Shown one piece after another: positions 21,714 through 31,169 of a stretch of 64,000 nucleotides of DNA. The position numbers were made by a program, and so were the translations under genes. The DNA is taken from positions 3,720,001 through 3,784,000 of the forward strand of contig JAPNXP010000003.1 of the NCBI GenBank assembly GCA_028753945.1, read 5' to 3'. Below the pieces are notes generated by a model. The model was not told the DNA's origin and did no database searches. It was given only the letters and a program-made list of their open reading frames with translations. The stretch is from Hexactinellida sp. DTS-2022 (taxonomy: Eukaryota; Porifera; Hexactinellida). The number at the start of each line of letters is the position of its first letter. Position 1 is the stretch's first letter.

Positions 21714-21953
21714 TTATTCTTTTTTATCTTCTTGTTTGGGTTTATCAGCTGAATCAGCAGTAGCAGCTGCAGCTCTCTTCTCCTGACCGTTCTTAGCTGC
21801 AGATTCCAGACCTGCTTTAGTCGACTCTTCGTTCAAAATCTGCTTCGTTACTCTGAATGTCTCTGAAATTCGAGGGATTAACTTTTTAGGTCCAATGAAT
21901 AAGCAAGCGCCTAGAAAGCCGAGGATTATAAACTCGGTAAAGCTAAGAGCCAT
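21714..21953 (-). CDS. TatA-like twin-arginine translocase subunit, nuclear-encoded
   Basis: This is a 79-aa protein read from ATG 21953. The frame extends three codons further to a TTG. The layout is that of bacterial TatA: a very short N-terminus with an acidic residue at the start of the helix (SFTEF, E7), one membrane helix (residues 7-20), a hinge, and then an amphipathic helix with basic residues (KKLIPRISETFRVTKQIL). A charged, alanine- and lysine-rich tail ends the protein. GPKKL falls at residues 21-25, the same place as the FG-x-KKL hinge of bacterial TatA. TatA oligomers form the protein-conducting element of the Tat pathway, which moves folded proteins. In eukaryotes outside plastids such a protein would be expected in the mitochondrial inner membrane with TatC, often mtDNA-encoded. 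There is no cleavable presequence. AATAAA follows the stop within 10 bases. Alternative: an unrelated small mitochondrial membrane protein. Confidence 0.65.
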   Translation of the reverse strand: MALSFTEFIILGFLGACLFIGPKKLIPRISETFRVTKQILNEESTKAGLESAAKNGQEKRAAAATADSADKPKQEDKKE

Positions 21954-21962
21954 TCTATACAA

Positions 21963-22938
21963 AATATGTAATACCTAACTATTATAATCTTTATATTAAA
22001 AACACAATTGTTTTTTGTTTGTGGGTATGTTTGTAAGTAATTGAAAAGAGCATACATAGAGATCAAAATTTTGGCATAACGATACGGTCTATTGGTTTTC
22101 TAAGCGAAATATTGTGAGTATGATCAAAATGACGTTTGCAAATTTGACTCGATCAACATAAAAGTTATAAAGAAATATGCAACACATAGTGGAACACCTG
22201 TATGAAATTTATCAGTTATTAAGCGAGTGTGAAGTTGGCGCAATTTTTTTTTAGTGCTCACAGATAATGTAAATAAATAAATACAAAAAATAAAAATAAT
22301 TTTTTTAAATCCAGAATTCTAAACGTCCGTATCTCCCCTTTAAGGTGTGTAATTTTTGGCCAAATCCAATCGTGAGAAGGGCCTCAAATTACGATTTTAT
22401 CTGTGCTCAGTTGAATACTGCGGCAACTTCGCACTCGTGTTATTAAACACTTACTCAACGAAAGTTATTTGCTCAAATGTGTTCTAATATTTTTAACACT
22501 GCAGACAGTGATCTGATTTGTTTGGTTAACAAGAATAGAGTAGTTAACTTCTTTGATGCATTGTATATTAATTGCGTAAACCTACTTCCTATAATAAATA
22601 TTACAGGTAAACCTCGGAATTACGACATCATCGGGAGAATAAATTGTGCCGTATCTCGGAGGGTGCCCTTATACCAGAGATGCACTCGGGCCGAAATTTC
22701 TAACCGCGGCCCGGCCTTCGGCCCGCAATATTAATTAAGTAATCCGGCCCGCGACTGAATTATTCGGCCCAAAAAAAGCCCGCATGGATATTTTTGGCCC
22801 GAAAGAGGTACACAGCTTGTTTGTTGCAGCTTGCATATAAATTTCAATATGATTGTTATTCATTTCAGGTCAAGAGGACAATCAGGGAATCCTTGTGTGA
22901 AACCGAGTTTGTGAAAACTGATGAATAAGGGAAAAATT
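21963..22938. other. Repeat-rich spacer, no gene seen
   Basis: At 21985-22060 there is a 5'-like end of the (TTTG)n element family. At 22670-22810 a repeat is rich in CGGCCCG/GGCCCGAA motifs. Reading frames here are short and without family signatures. Confidence 0.4.
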
Positions 22939-23298
22939 CTAAGTTGTTTAATACGAGTATTGCGTATAATACGTATTATACGTATTATACGTGATACGCT
23001 ATCCACCAGTACGTATTATACGTTAAATCTATGATCAACCAGGGTTATCTTTGAAGTAAATTCAATAGAATATTTCTAATTCTTGTTGTAAAAACAACAT
23101 CTAACAAATAATCATATTTGTACTATACAAACTATACTACGAGTCGATTAACAATAAAAGAATAACGATTAAACCAAAAGTTATTCAAATCAAATTCCAT
23201 GAGCTCGATATTATAAGTAAGGTATACGTATAATACGTATTACATTATACGTATTATACGTAATACGTAGACAATAAAAGACGTATTAAACAACTTAG
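22939..23298. mobile_element. hAT-like MITE with TACGTATTATACGTA-rich interior (copy 1)
   Basis: Ends CTAAGTTGTTTAATACG and CGTATTAAACAACTTAG are inverted. Flanks GAAAAATT and GAAAATTA are a probable shifted 8-bp duplication. The interior carries many overlapping palindromes of the type TACGTATTATACGTA near both ends. A second copy at 28016-28406 has a perfect 8-bp duplication. Confidence 0.8.
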
Positions 23299-24552
23299 GA
23301 AAATTAGTCTTCTCACTTTATGTATACCCAATTGGTAACTCGTGACAATTCAAAACATAAATTTATAATATGAACATTTATTGTTGTTGTAACACAAATA
23401 GGTAAACAAATTTATGAAAATTCAAAATCGACCTAGAAGTTAGCTTTCAACGGGTATTATAGGTAAACAATTATGCTGAACACGAATTCGCATTCATAAA
23501 TTTATAATAGGGAAAATTCCAAAAATACTCAAAGTTAAAAAAAAAATTCCAAATATACTCAACTTTTTACTGATACTCAAATATAAAACTAGATCTTTCC
23601 GAATCTACTCAAGTTTTTCAAAATAATTCCAATTCTACTCAAGTTTTTCAGAATAATTCCAATTCTGCTCAAGTTTTTTCAATAAATTCCAAATCTACTC
23701 AACTTTTTAGTAAATTCACAGATCTACTCAAGTTTAGAAAGGCTATATTTAGTCTATCTTATATATTAAATCACAATGTTTTTGTGTTTGTTTGTTTGTT
23801 TGTGTGTTCAGAATTGATTGAGGAACTGGTAAAAGCTACAGACCTAAAATTTGGCAGTGGGGTGGGGAATACTGTATGTACAAACAAGTTCAATATCTAA
23901 AAAGATATTCACATAGATCTTCCATCACAAAAGGTGTCAAAACCTTTAGCCAAATAAATTCGAGGGTTGTTCCAGTATGGATTAGCAGCTAGCATTCAAT
24001 TATACTAATTGAATGCTTTAGTGTCTGTCAAATGTTAAGCGTGCAATATGAAATACTGAGACAGTAAATCTAATTGATCGAGAGGAAGTTCAGGCATCTA
24101 ATCAGTTATTTGTGTTCTGTCTGTCTAGCCATACATTTATAACCATTGTGTTATTTGATATCAAATATTTATCAATCAATACAATAACTTCTCCACATCC
24201 CAAAGTTAGGGGTCCACTGGTACAGTTTCTTAATGATATTTAATTTTTTATTTGAATTGGTATATTATTATACACGGACAAGCTTATATATCTAGAAAAT
24301 TATCTGTTCAAATTTGCATAAATATCCAAATTATTTAATCTGTCCTTATAGAAACCTGTAGCTAGGATGAACGGATATAAATAGACAGCTAGCGGCCACA
24401 AATCAAGAACGACATTTAATTTGAAAAGGAACATGCTTGAAATACAAGCGAGGGCCGCAGGCTCGAGTACAAGTTGTAAGGACGCGCGTAGAGCAGACGA
24501 GCAGATTGTACTAATAAATATTTTTTGTGGTTGGGATCTCCATACTAGTTTC

Positions 24553-24702
24553 AATAATCCAATAAAACTTGAGTATATTTGGAATAATCCAATAAAACTT
24601 GAGTATATTTGGAATAATTCAATAAAACTTGAGTATATTTGGAATAATCCAATAAAACTTGAGTATATTTGGAATAATCCGGTAAAACTTGAGTATATTT
24701 GG
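24553..24702 (+). repeat. 30-bp tandem repeat, five units
   Basis: The unit reads AATAATCCAATAAAACTTGA followed by GTATATTTGG. Five copies lie in direct array with very few changes. The period is a multiple of three, so a spurious frame passes through it. It is related to the longer tandem blocks at about 200-420 and 23550-23740. Confidence 0.9.
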
Positions 24703-25039
24703 AAAAACTTGAGTATATTTACAAATTAGTTGAGTATTGTTGAGTATATTTGGAATTTTTTTTAAAACTTGAGTATTTTTGGAATTTTCCCATTTATAAT
24801 ATGAATATTTGTTGTTGTTGTTTATACAAAAATAGGTAAACAAATTAATGAAATTCAAAATCAACCTACAAGTTAGCTTTCAACGGGTATTATAGGTATT
24901 ATAAAACAATTATGCTGAACACGAATTTCGCATTTATAATTTATAATATGAATATTTGTTGTTGTTGTTTACACAAATAGGTAAACAATTAATGAAAATT
25001 CAAAATCAATCCAGAAGTTAGCTTTTAACGGGTAATATA

Positions 25040-25692
25040 TAGGGCTTACAATCCCGGGATCCCGGGATCCCGATCGGCGATCCATTTCACCTCCGGGATT
25101 ATATCCCGGGATTTGTTTTTTTAATCCCGATCCCGTTTTCCAATCCCGGGATTATTTCTCAATCCCGGGATTCCGAACTTGGTATATAATGGCTTTAATT
25201 GCAGTCAAAGAATGGGACAGGTTTGCTTGTATGATCCAAACATATTTAATTAGATTCCCTAGCTAGACAAACAATCATCCACTTGTAGGATGCATATAAT
25301 TTCTTATCAACTCTTATTTGGATTCAGTGTTCAATGATAATCTTTGTGATCATTGTTGTTAAAATTTAACAAACGATGAATCGAAGATTCCTATTTAATA
25401 AATTATGACTAATATTATAGAATTCATAAATATGAAATTATCTACCTATGGCTGAAAGTACTAAATTTCAAAATTTTACTGTTGCAGAAATATGGAAACA
25501 TTTTCTGAGATCTGTATGTGGTAAGCTGGCTCAATGCAAAGCATGTAACAAAATATTAAAGTGTGAAGGTGGTTTATTAGGCACCCTTGGGTTTCTTTGT
25601 CTAATCCCGGAATCCCGAATCCCGGGATTAGAAAAAAAAGGTCAATCCCGAAATCCCGGGATTGCAAAATATGTCCAGGATTATAAGCCCTA
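25040..25692 (+). mobile_element. Deleted BED-finger hAT element
   Basis: Ends TAGGGCTTACAATCCCGGGA and TTATAAGCCCTA are inverted, with a perfect 8-bp duplication, GTAATATA, at 25032-25039 and 25693-25700. Subterminal parts are arrays of ATCCCGGGAT motifs. An open stretch from 25448 reads MAESTKFQNFTVAEIW and then KHFLRSVCGKLAQCKACNKI. This is the start of a BED zinc finger (WKHF, C-x2-C), cut off after LKCEGG where the right subterminal repeats begin. It is therefore an internal-deletion derivative of an autonomous hAT. Confidence 0.85.
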
Positions 25693-25850
25693 GTAATATA
25701 AGTAAACGGGTATTATAAGTATATAACTATGGCAAATATTACTAACTATGTAATCAATTGTTTAGTGAGGAGTAAGGCCGCGTAGCGGCCGTTAACTTGA
25801 GGTGCGTAGCACCGATCTGTCGCAGAGTGACCGAGACCGAAGGGCTCGTT

Positions 25851-27182
25851 ATTAATAAATTATAATGCTAATAGGGGAGTTGTTAATAAAGCAACTCCAC
25901 TGTGCCTATTTGAAAAAATTTATGAAATTGTATGACTATTTGGGATATATCAAATGATTGCCGCATCTCGGAGGTAATTTTGCATTATAAATTTCAACCC
26001 GGAGTTCATTTAGTTGCCGTATCTCGGAGAGTTGTCGCGTCTCAGAGGTGCCTATCTCAGTTCAAGAAGTACCATTTGTATAGGAAAATAAATCGGTGGA
26101 ATGGGATTGTGCCGCTTTGGGAGGTTAATATCATGGAATTACTTAATTTACTATGCAGGATTTAGTTTCTACATAATAAAAGGTTTAATGGAGAGACTGC
26201 GACTAAACTAATAAATTAGAGATTGTCAGAAATGCTGAAGATAAAACCTGGGTTAGTAATATCCTCTTTTCCGAATAACAATATACTGAAAGTATTAAGT
26301 CGAAGTATGTAATTTACAAGCCACAGGTTAACTTATTAATTGTTTGGTGTTTTTTTTTGAGGGAAATGCCGCAAATCGGTCCTTAATTGTGACGCGAAGC
26401 GACAGAAGGGCTCGTTATTAATGAAATAACTGTAATTTTTGAATTCAAAATTTGCATTTGGTAGAAATGTGCTTGAATAATATTACCTATTTGTACTATT
26501 ATAGTAACATAATTCTTGCAACACATGCATCCTAATTGGAAAGAAGAAATTACATGACATTAGGAAGGGGAATTGATCAAATATTACTCAATATTTTATC
26601 CATAGCGACTTTTGAATGAATAAATAAGATTAAATAGTAAATCAATCACGACATTTCAGAAAAGATGAAAAGCTATGTTCTACAAAGGCGGGTACAAACA
26701 ATAATTGGAATAACAACAGATTCTCTACAAATAATTATCTCTAAACTCTCAGTTTGCGCTGGCCGGCACTTTAAAGTGCCGGCCAGGCATCAGTTGTTGG
26801 CAAAAAGTGCGTGATTTTCGATTCGATTTAGGTGCCGGGTTGGCACTTAATTAGGTACCGGGTGTATGACCAGATTTTCTGGTCCAGAATGCTTGGATGA
26901 ACAACTGTTTGTGCACCGTAGCAATTTACCTCCTTATTAAAATAATGCCGCATCAATGAATTATACAGACTGATTATGTAATATGGCTAATACCTTTAGG
27001 GTGCCGGAAAATTTATACCTCATATAAAATGCCAGCCACGAAAATCCTAGATAAATCCCTGATGTTAGCGTAATAGCAAGTCGCATTTTCATTTTGTACG
27101 AAATTTCCCTGCTAATAAGCGAACTTCTTATATAATTAGAGGAACAAAATTAACAATAAATCCTTGCTTGGGGAGCTATTAG
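25851..27182. other. Spacer with a 28-bp palindrome, no gene seen
   Basis: 26759-26786 is a perfect palindrome built on GGCCGGCACTTTAAAGTG with its complement. A partial hairpin end of the Helentron-like family (GAAGGGCTCGTTATTAATG) lies near 26390-26422. Reading frames are short. Confidence 0.45.
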
Positions 27183-27309
27183 CACGGTTGCCGTGGGAAT
27201 GGAATTTCCGTTCCCATTCCCATAGAAATCCTATAGGAATCCCCATAGAAATTCCCATAAGGAATCCATAGGAATCTCCATGGGGCATATGGGATTCCTA
27301 TTCCTTATA

Positions 27310-27445
27310 CAGGGCCGTATCCACTGGTCAGGTTGGTCAGGTTTCAACCTGACCACTTTTGGTTGATTAATTTCCCAATATGGCACCACTCGGTCAGGTT
27401 GGTCAGAATAACCCGACCACTTTGATTTTGGTGGCTACGGCCCTG
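27310..27445. mobile_element. MITE with CAGGGCCGTATCCAC ends
   Basis: Ends CAGGGCCGTATCCAC and GTGGCTACGGCCCTG are imperfect inverted repeats. The GGTCAGGTTGGTCAG motif occurs twice inside. Flanks share TTATA only. hAT-like by its CAGGG end. No protein. Confidence 0.7.
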
Positions 27446-27566
27446 TTATATGGCAGTTCAGTTACCAGTAACTGAGCTCCATATAAGTAATCTGTTTTCA
27501 GATAGTGTTCAACTACAGATTTAGATTTAAATTATTCAAACTGAATAGAGGAGTATAATATATTAT

Positions 27567-28535
27567 ATATGTTATGGGCAATATGCGAAACTGGGCATTT
27601 TGCATAATGCCCAGGCAATATGCAAAATGCTGGTTTTTGTAGCAATTTGCATAATGCCATGATTCCAACCAGACAATTGCATAATGTCCAGCAATTTGCA
27701 TAATGCCATTATACCAACCAGACAATTTGCATAATGTCCAGACAATTTGCATAATACTGTCACATCAAATTGGCAATATGCAATTCATACTTGTTACATT
27801 CTGTATTATTAATATAAATTCAATTTAGCCGGATAGTAAAATACAACAATTTCAGATGGGTCCCCCCTTAGTAGACATTTAATTGTTTTCAATTAAGTTC
27901 GAACAAACAACATTAAACAATTCTCAAAAAATATATCACTATGTGAAAGTTACTGGACATTTTGCAAATTGTCTGGACATTATGCAAATTGCTGGACATT
28001 ATGCATATTGCTGGACTAAGTTGTTTAATACGCGTTTTGCGTATAATACGTATAATACGTATTATACGTAATACGCTATCCACTAGTACGTATTATACGT
28101 TAAATCTATGATCAACCAGGGATGTTTTCGAAGTAAATTCAATATAATATTTGTAATTGTTGTTGTAAATACAACATCTAGCAAATAATCATATTTGTAC
28201 TATACAAACTAAACTACGAGTCGATTAACAATAAAAGAACAACGATTAATTAAACCAAAAGTTGTTCAAAGCAAATTCCATGAGCTCGATATTATTTGTA
28301 AGGTATACGTATAATACGTATTATACGTAATACGTAACTAATACGTATTACATTATACGTATTATACGTAATACGTAACTAATAAAAGACGTATTAAACA
28401 ACTTAGTTGCTGGACATTATGCAATTGTCTGGTTGGAATCATGCCATTATGCAAATTGCTACAAAAACCAGCATTTTGCATATTGCCTGGGCATTATGCA
28501 AAATGCCCAATTTCGCATATTGCCCATAACATATA
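27567..28535. mobile_element. Foldback element of ATGCAAATTGC-type repeats
   Basis: The ends are ATATGTTATGGGCAATATGC and its complement. The arms hold arrays of TTGCATAATGCC units. The centre is occupied by the MITE at 28016-28406. Confidence 0.7.
28016..28406. mobile_element. hAT-like MITE with TACGTATTATACGTA-rich interior (copy 2)
   Basis: Same ends as the copy at 22939-23298, here with a perfect 8-bp target duplication, TTGCTGGA, at 28008-28015 and 28407-28414. It is inserted into a unit of the surrounding foldback element. Confidence 0.85.
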
Positions 28536-29060
28536 CATAAAAACGAATTCAATTACTAAAGCAGATTCGTATCAATAGTAAAGCCTAAATTAATTAAGGA
28601 TGACCTAATGAAACCATATTCGAATATCCCATGGGGATTCCTATGGGGATCCCCACAGGGAAAAAATCTTTCCCATTCCCATTCCCATCCCCATCCCATG
28701 GGTATTCCCATTCCCACGGCAACTCTGGCCGCCTATTAGGGCAATTGCTATTAGGCGAACACCACTGTATATATAGATATACATACAGCCTTGTATTTTT
28801 ATAGTATAGATTAATTAAGTAATTAGAATCATTAGCAAAATATACTCCGAGTTTATAAGTTAAATCAATTGAGATACAACAACTATTAAGACATGCCAAT
28901 AGATGCACACTTTACGAATAGTATATGATAGCACAAATAAAAATAACAGTCAAATCTCAATAGAAGTCTCAAGTCTGTCTACTCAGCTCAGCTAATTAAG
29001 TATGTATGTAAGTTGTAACTATACTCAAGTGAATAACATATCACTCGGCTGGAAGGAATT

Positions 29061-30302
29061 TCATTTATTCAAAAACTCCTCCCACTTGTCCAGCCTACTA
29101 TTCCTTTCTCCCTCAGTCTCCTCAGCCACGTACTGAGTCTCCCCGTCCCACAAGCTACACTCTATCTGTCTGCCGCCGAAAGCTCGCCCCTGCATAGCCT
29201 GCACACACCGGTCTGCATCCGTGTGATCCATGAACATCACTGAAACCACTCCCTCGGGTTGTCTCTCACAGACAATAGCCCTTTTAATCTTACCACTCTT
29301 CTCACACTCTCCCTTTATTTTTATTCTCACCTGCTCACTCAGCAACGGGTCTCCCGCCAGCTCCTCAGCCCCGAACACGTTCTTGAGTATCACAACTCGC
29401 TCATGCTTTGGTCTGTCGTAGAACGGATCTTTCCATTTGACCAGCTTCTCAGCTCTGTTCTTTTTGTTCTTCTTGTTCTTCGGTTTCAAAGAAGCGTTAT
29501 ACTCTCCCTTCATCTCGAACACAGCTGGCTGTACCCTTAGCTTGTGTCCCTCTATTTCGTATCCGTCTAGGATTAGCTCAGCGTAGGGCACAGACTCCAC
29601 CTTCAGGTATGTACAGAGTGCGTCTCCCTTTAACTCCCCTTCCTGGGTCCTGTACAGTTTAACCTTAGGTCTCCCATCCGCGTGCTCCGCTATTACTCCG
29701 CACTTGCGCATCAGTTCAGTGAACTGTTGCTCTGTGGTATTAGAGGGGAGGTTGCTGACGTACACATGTTTGTTTTGACTCTCTTCTACCTCAAACCAAG
29801 TGGGAGCTTCGTTCTTAAGTCTCTTACTAGGAGTGTCCACCTCTCTCTCCTCCTTCTCTCTCCTATTTATCAAGCCTCTCGCAATCTCTTCCGAGTTATC
29901 AATATCTGACCTCTCAGTAGACCCATAGCTCATTGTGTAAGCAGCTATCATATCCTCGTTGAGCTGAGGGAACCAGCCTCTCTGCACACTATCCCACTCA
30001 TACACGGTCCCATCTGCCGGATCTACGCGAATGGCAGCACGCCTAGGAGAGGACAGATCAGTGCCCAGCTCCTTGTCAGTCAGTTCTTGTTCACTAAGAG
30101 GTGATTCCTGCCCTGTAACAGCTGATTCCTGTTTCCTAACAGCTGATTCTTGTTTTAAAACAGCTGATTCTTGATCTGAAACAGCTGATTCTAGTTCCTT
30201 AACAGCTAATTCTTGAACATTAATAGATGAATTCTGACATTTAACAACATGTCCTTGCGCACTATCTAAATTAGAATGCAATAATTGATCTTCAGCAGCC
30301 AT
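29061..30302 (-). CDS. HTATSF1: Tat-SF1/Cus2-family splicing factor
   Basis: This 413-aa protein has two RRM-type domains. The first (about 178-260) has HVYVSNLPSNTTEQQF. The second (about 302-386) begins RVVILKNVFGAEELAGD and ends in GRAFGGRQIECSLWDG, the R-x-F signature of a U2AF-homology motif (R373, F375). Between residues 94 and 112 VDPADGTVYEWDSVQRGWFP matches the Tat-SF1 N-terminal element. The family binds SF3B1 through the UHM and assists U2 snRNP during spliceosome assembly in the nucleus. The N-terminal 75 residues hold five heptad-like repeats of the type QESAVxK. The protein stops soon after the UHM, so the long acidic tail of human HTATSF1 is absent, as in yeast Cus2. ATG at 30302, single exon. 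Confidence 0.93.
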   Translation of the reverse strand: MAAEDQLLHSNLDSAQGHVVKCQNSSINVQELAVKELESAVSDQESAVLKQESAVRKQESAVTGQESPLSEQELTDKELGTDLSSPRRAAIRVDPADGTVYEWDSVQRGWFPQLNEDMIAAYTMSYGSTERSDIDNSEEIARGLINRREKEEREVDTPSKRLKNEAPTWFEVEESQNKHVYVSNLPSNTTEQQFTELMRKCGVIAEHADGRPKVKLYRTQEGELKGDALCTYLKVESVPYAELILDGYEIEGHKLRVQPAVFEMKGEYNASLKPKNKKNKKNRAEKLVKWKDPFYDRPKHERVVILKNVFGAEELAGDPLLSEQVRIKIKGECEKSGKIKRAIVCERQPEGVVSVMFMDHTDADRCVQAMQGRAFGGRQIECSLWDGETQYVAEETEGERNSRLDKWEEFLNK

Positions 30303-31005
30303 AAAGAGGTCTAATTAGAATGATTTATCAAGAATAGTTAATATATTTCCATAATTTAATATCAACCAGGCCTTTAGCCAGAAAGTGATAGTGGGGGGGG
30401 GAAGGCTGAGTCTCATATATTATGAAAACTCTATGTATATCAACGGAGTTCTATTGGACACTAAGAATTCTGAGGGCTCAGCCCCCTCTATCTCCCCCTG
30501 ACTACGGGCGTGGTATCAACAACAATAAATATTGGGCCAATGATTCATAAATGTCATTATTGTCCACAGACTCGACAATGGGCAATAATTACATCAAAAA
30601 TCTATTAATTAATATGTCACGAAATATTCGGTCCGGCTGGACCGAAAACAACACAGATCGAATATTTCGTGACAGATATATCACGATGGTTATCTCTATC
30701 TACTGTGAACAGATAATAGGTACACTAGCTCGATGACCAAATAATAATAACCAGGGCGGCATACCCGGTACTGCTGGTGCGGCGAGCGCCGTACCACCTT
30801 TCTGGATGGCCAGCTTTGCTGTATGTACCACCTTTACCTGTTCGAAATTAAACAATTCATTGATAATTTATTCAAATAATGATTTATTGATCGCCAGACC
30901 ACATTCAAATGACTTGTGCGGCGTTGCCGGACCACATTCGAATACTGTAAAATTCTCCGCCGTACCACTTTTCGAAAGGACGTGCCGCGCTCGATAACAA
31001 TAGAT
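30303..31005. other. Repeat spacer upstream of the Tat-SF1 gene
   Basis: It contains G-run and C-run ends of a decayed repeat (30370-30500), a 60-bp miniature with TGTCACGAAATATTCGGTCC ends at 30615-30674, and GC-rich repeats with GCCGTACCACCTTT phrases (30750-30990). No gene seen. Confidence 0.45.
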
Positions 31006-31158
31006 CAGGTGTGTCAAACTCGATTCGAATAGTGTGCCAATTTCATAGCCCCAGCCCTTTACCCGGGCCATATTTCATATATTTGAATGGATTGCGGGCC
31101 AAATCTAAGCAACTGGAGGGCCACAAATGGCCCGCGGGCCACCAGTTTGACACGCCTG
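31006..31158. mobile_element. hAT-type MITE with CAGGTGTGTCAAACTCG ends
   Basis: Ends CAGGTGTGTCAAACTCG and CCAGTTTGACACGCCTG are inverted, with a perfect 8-bp duplication, CAATAGAT, at 30998-31005 and 31159-31166. The GGGCC-rich interior is like hAT MITEs known from animals. Confidence 0.9.
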
Positions 31159-31169
31159 CAATAGATTAA

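Larger units (their letters stand above)
23514..25850 (+). mobile_element. Composite Helentron-like copy with tandem blocks and a nested hAT
   Basis: The copy begins with ACTTGAGTAG-type tandem units (inverse of 1-425), then TATATTAAATCACAATG and (TTTG)n at 23757-23812. It ends in hairpins at 25768-25850 (GGCCGCGTAGCGGCC, GGTGCGTAGCACC, CGAGACCGAAGGGCTCG). Inside are ~135-bp units with TATGAATATTTGTTGTTGTT and GGTAAACAAATTAATGAAAA (also at 23340-23510 and 58255-58690), a 30-bp tandem array and a hAT derivative at 25040-25692. No intact protein. Confidence 0.6.
27183..28727. mobile_element. Nested composite with GGTTGCCGTGGGAATGG ends
   Basis: Left end CACGGTTGCCGTGGGAATGG and right end CCCACGGCAACTCTG are inverted, each followed by CCCATTCCCAT-like subterminal arrays. 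CTATTAG occurs outside both ends but five bases away on the right, so the exact right edge is unsure. Inside are a MITE (27310-27445) and a foldback element (27567-28535) holding another MITE. Confidence 0.6.

Noticed and set aside
24553..24702. Tandem array considered as CRISPR-like
   Set aside because: Units are contiguous without spacers and the genome is eukaryotic.
24421..24729. 102-codon frame with NNPIKLEYIW repeats
   Set aside because: The frame is the by-product of a 30-bp tandem array.
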